DNA from: Erpobdella octoculata
Lineage: Eukaryota; Annelida; Clitellata; Hirudinida; Erpobdellidae
Direction of reading: 5' to 3'
DNA length: 64,000 bases
Assembly (NCBI GenBank): GCA_963978895.1
Contig: OZ022241.1
Span: 22,487,573-22,551,572 of the forward strand
The notes below the pieces were generated by a model that saw nothing but the letters and a program-made list of their open reading frames with translations, did no database searches and was not told the DNA's origin. Below are positions 63,240 to 64,000 of this stretch, in pieces. The position numbers and the translations under genes were made by a program. Within the stretch, counting starts at the first letter, position 1, and every line of letters starts with the position of its first letter.

Positions 63240-63893
63240 TAAAAACTAATTTGTCCAAGCATCACTTTAAATCGTTCAATTGATTCCACAGAAACTGCTT
63301 CTTCACTGAGCCGGTTCCAGGACTTCCAGGCATTGATGACTCTGCTTGAAGTTCCTTTCCGATTGTTTGAAGATTTTGTATCTATGGTCCCGTAATTCTA
63401 TTCTATTTGCTGTTTGGAAATATCTTGATGGAATATCTTTGTTTTTCATCAGCCTGAATGTTTCAATGAGATCTCCTCTACTTCTTATTTCCAACGTTGT
63501 TAAGCCGCACTTTTACAGTCCTATCCGCGTACTTTAATGCTTGAAATCCCTTAATAAATTTGTTTGCTCTTTGCTGAACTTTTGCTAGAATTTCTTTGTC
63601 TTTTTTAAAGTGCGAACTAGAGTTTTGTACAGGTTCAAAATAATATTTTTTTCTCTGCTTACCACAGTTCTTTTGATAAATCCTAGCATTCTGTTTGCCT
63701 TGGTCGCAGCTGTCTGACATTGTCTTGATGGTTTCAGGTCTCGGTAGATGATGATTCCCAGGTTCTTTTCTTCCTCTGTTGATCTCAATTGTTTTCCTCC
63801 AAGTTGGTAATCAAATTTCTTATTTCTTGCTCCTATGTGCATTACTGCACATTTATCAATATTGAAAAGCATTTGCCAATGTGTAGACTACTG
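63240..63893 (-). pseudogene. LINE (CR1/Jockey-like) RT C-terminal fragment
   Basis: Minus-strand frames: MLFNIDKCAVMHIGARNKKF, EEEKNLGIIIYRDLKPSRQC, KANRMLGFIKRTVV, then after frameshifts RGDLIETFRLMKNKDIPSRY and RIELRDHRYKIFKQ. This is the region after the FADD motif in CR1/Jockey LINEs, truncated on the 5' side at about 63893. Confidence 0.78.
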
Positions 63894-64000
63894 GAATAAT
63901 CTTAGAAAAAAAAACCAGATCACCTAAATTATAATATGTTCGCTTCTTCCTTGTTGACGTTTGCACATAATTTTGTGCCATTCAGGCGCGGCGCTGGGCG

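Overview
This window is AT-rich metazoan nuclear DNA. It shows spliced exons with GT-AG junctions, no operons, and dense eukaryotic transposable elements (CR1/Jockey-type LINEs, Penelope-like elements, Ty3/gypsy and BEL/Pao LTR elements, hAT, MULE, piggyBac, Helentron, tRNA-SINE). The species cannot be fixed from the sequence alone. An invertebrate is likely, because intact hammerhead-bearing Penelope elements, BEL/Pao and Helentrons occur together.

Host backbone: one plus-strand gene, HP1BP3-like (a linker-histone-like H15 winged-helix chromatin protein), can be followed over six phase-compatible exons: 9833-10085, 24642-24786, 60772-60887, 61084-61261, 61347-61629 and 61757-62551. Its 5' exons were not found. 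Almost everything else between 10 and 61 kb lies in two introns of about 14.6 and 36.0 kb that are packed with transposons.

Left flank (1-9.8 kb): a Helitron-like minisatellite element, a truncated gypsy gag with one LTR, and a CR1-like LINE (A, plus strand). LINE A is interrupted first by a nearly complete second LINE (B, minus strand, 9-bp TSD) and then by a hAT element (8-bp TSD).

First large intron (10.1-24.6 kb): a 91-bp tandem duplication, a BEL/Pao deletion derivative with 5-bp TSD and tRNA-Trp primer site, a chimeric gypsy/Penelope insertion with a 71-bp TSD, a second Penelope element (PLE2), a deleted hAT, a perfect palindrome made of a Penelope N-terminal stub, and a solo gypsy LTR.

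Second large intron (24.8-60.8 kb): a recombinant gypsy with two unlike LTRs and a cargo-like ORF. An old hAT follows, which has received both a gypsy (itself carrying a Helentron with 157-bp internal repeats) and a second hAT copy. Then comes the centrepiece at 40.07-52.63 kb: three virtually identical 1009-residue Penelope ORFs in direct tandem, flanked by an inverted partial copy, with a hammerhead-ribozyme motif at every unit junction. After it lie a SAP-domain ORF, LINE scraps, a MULE with FLYWCH finger, a piggyBac relic, two adjoining hATs, a tRNA-SINE and a 745-bp tandem duplication.

Main result: Penelope elements of several families dominate the locus. Their insertions end at the same place, in codons for the ORF N-terminus, usually joined to (TA)n. 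Three families carry a hammerhead-like motif with the same extra base after the CUGANGA box. Tandem multimers punctuated by self-cleaving motifs, and a Penelope/gypsy chimera with its own target duplication, are the observations most worth pursuing.
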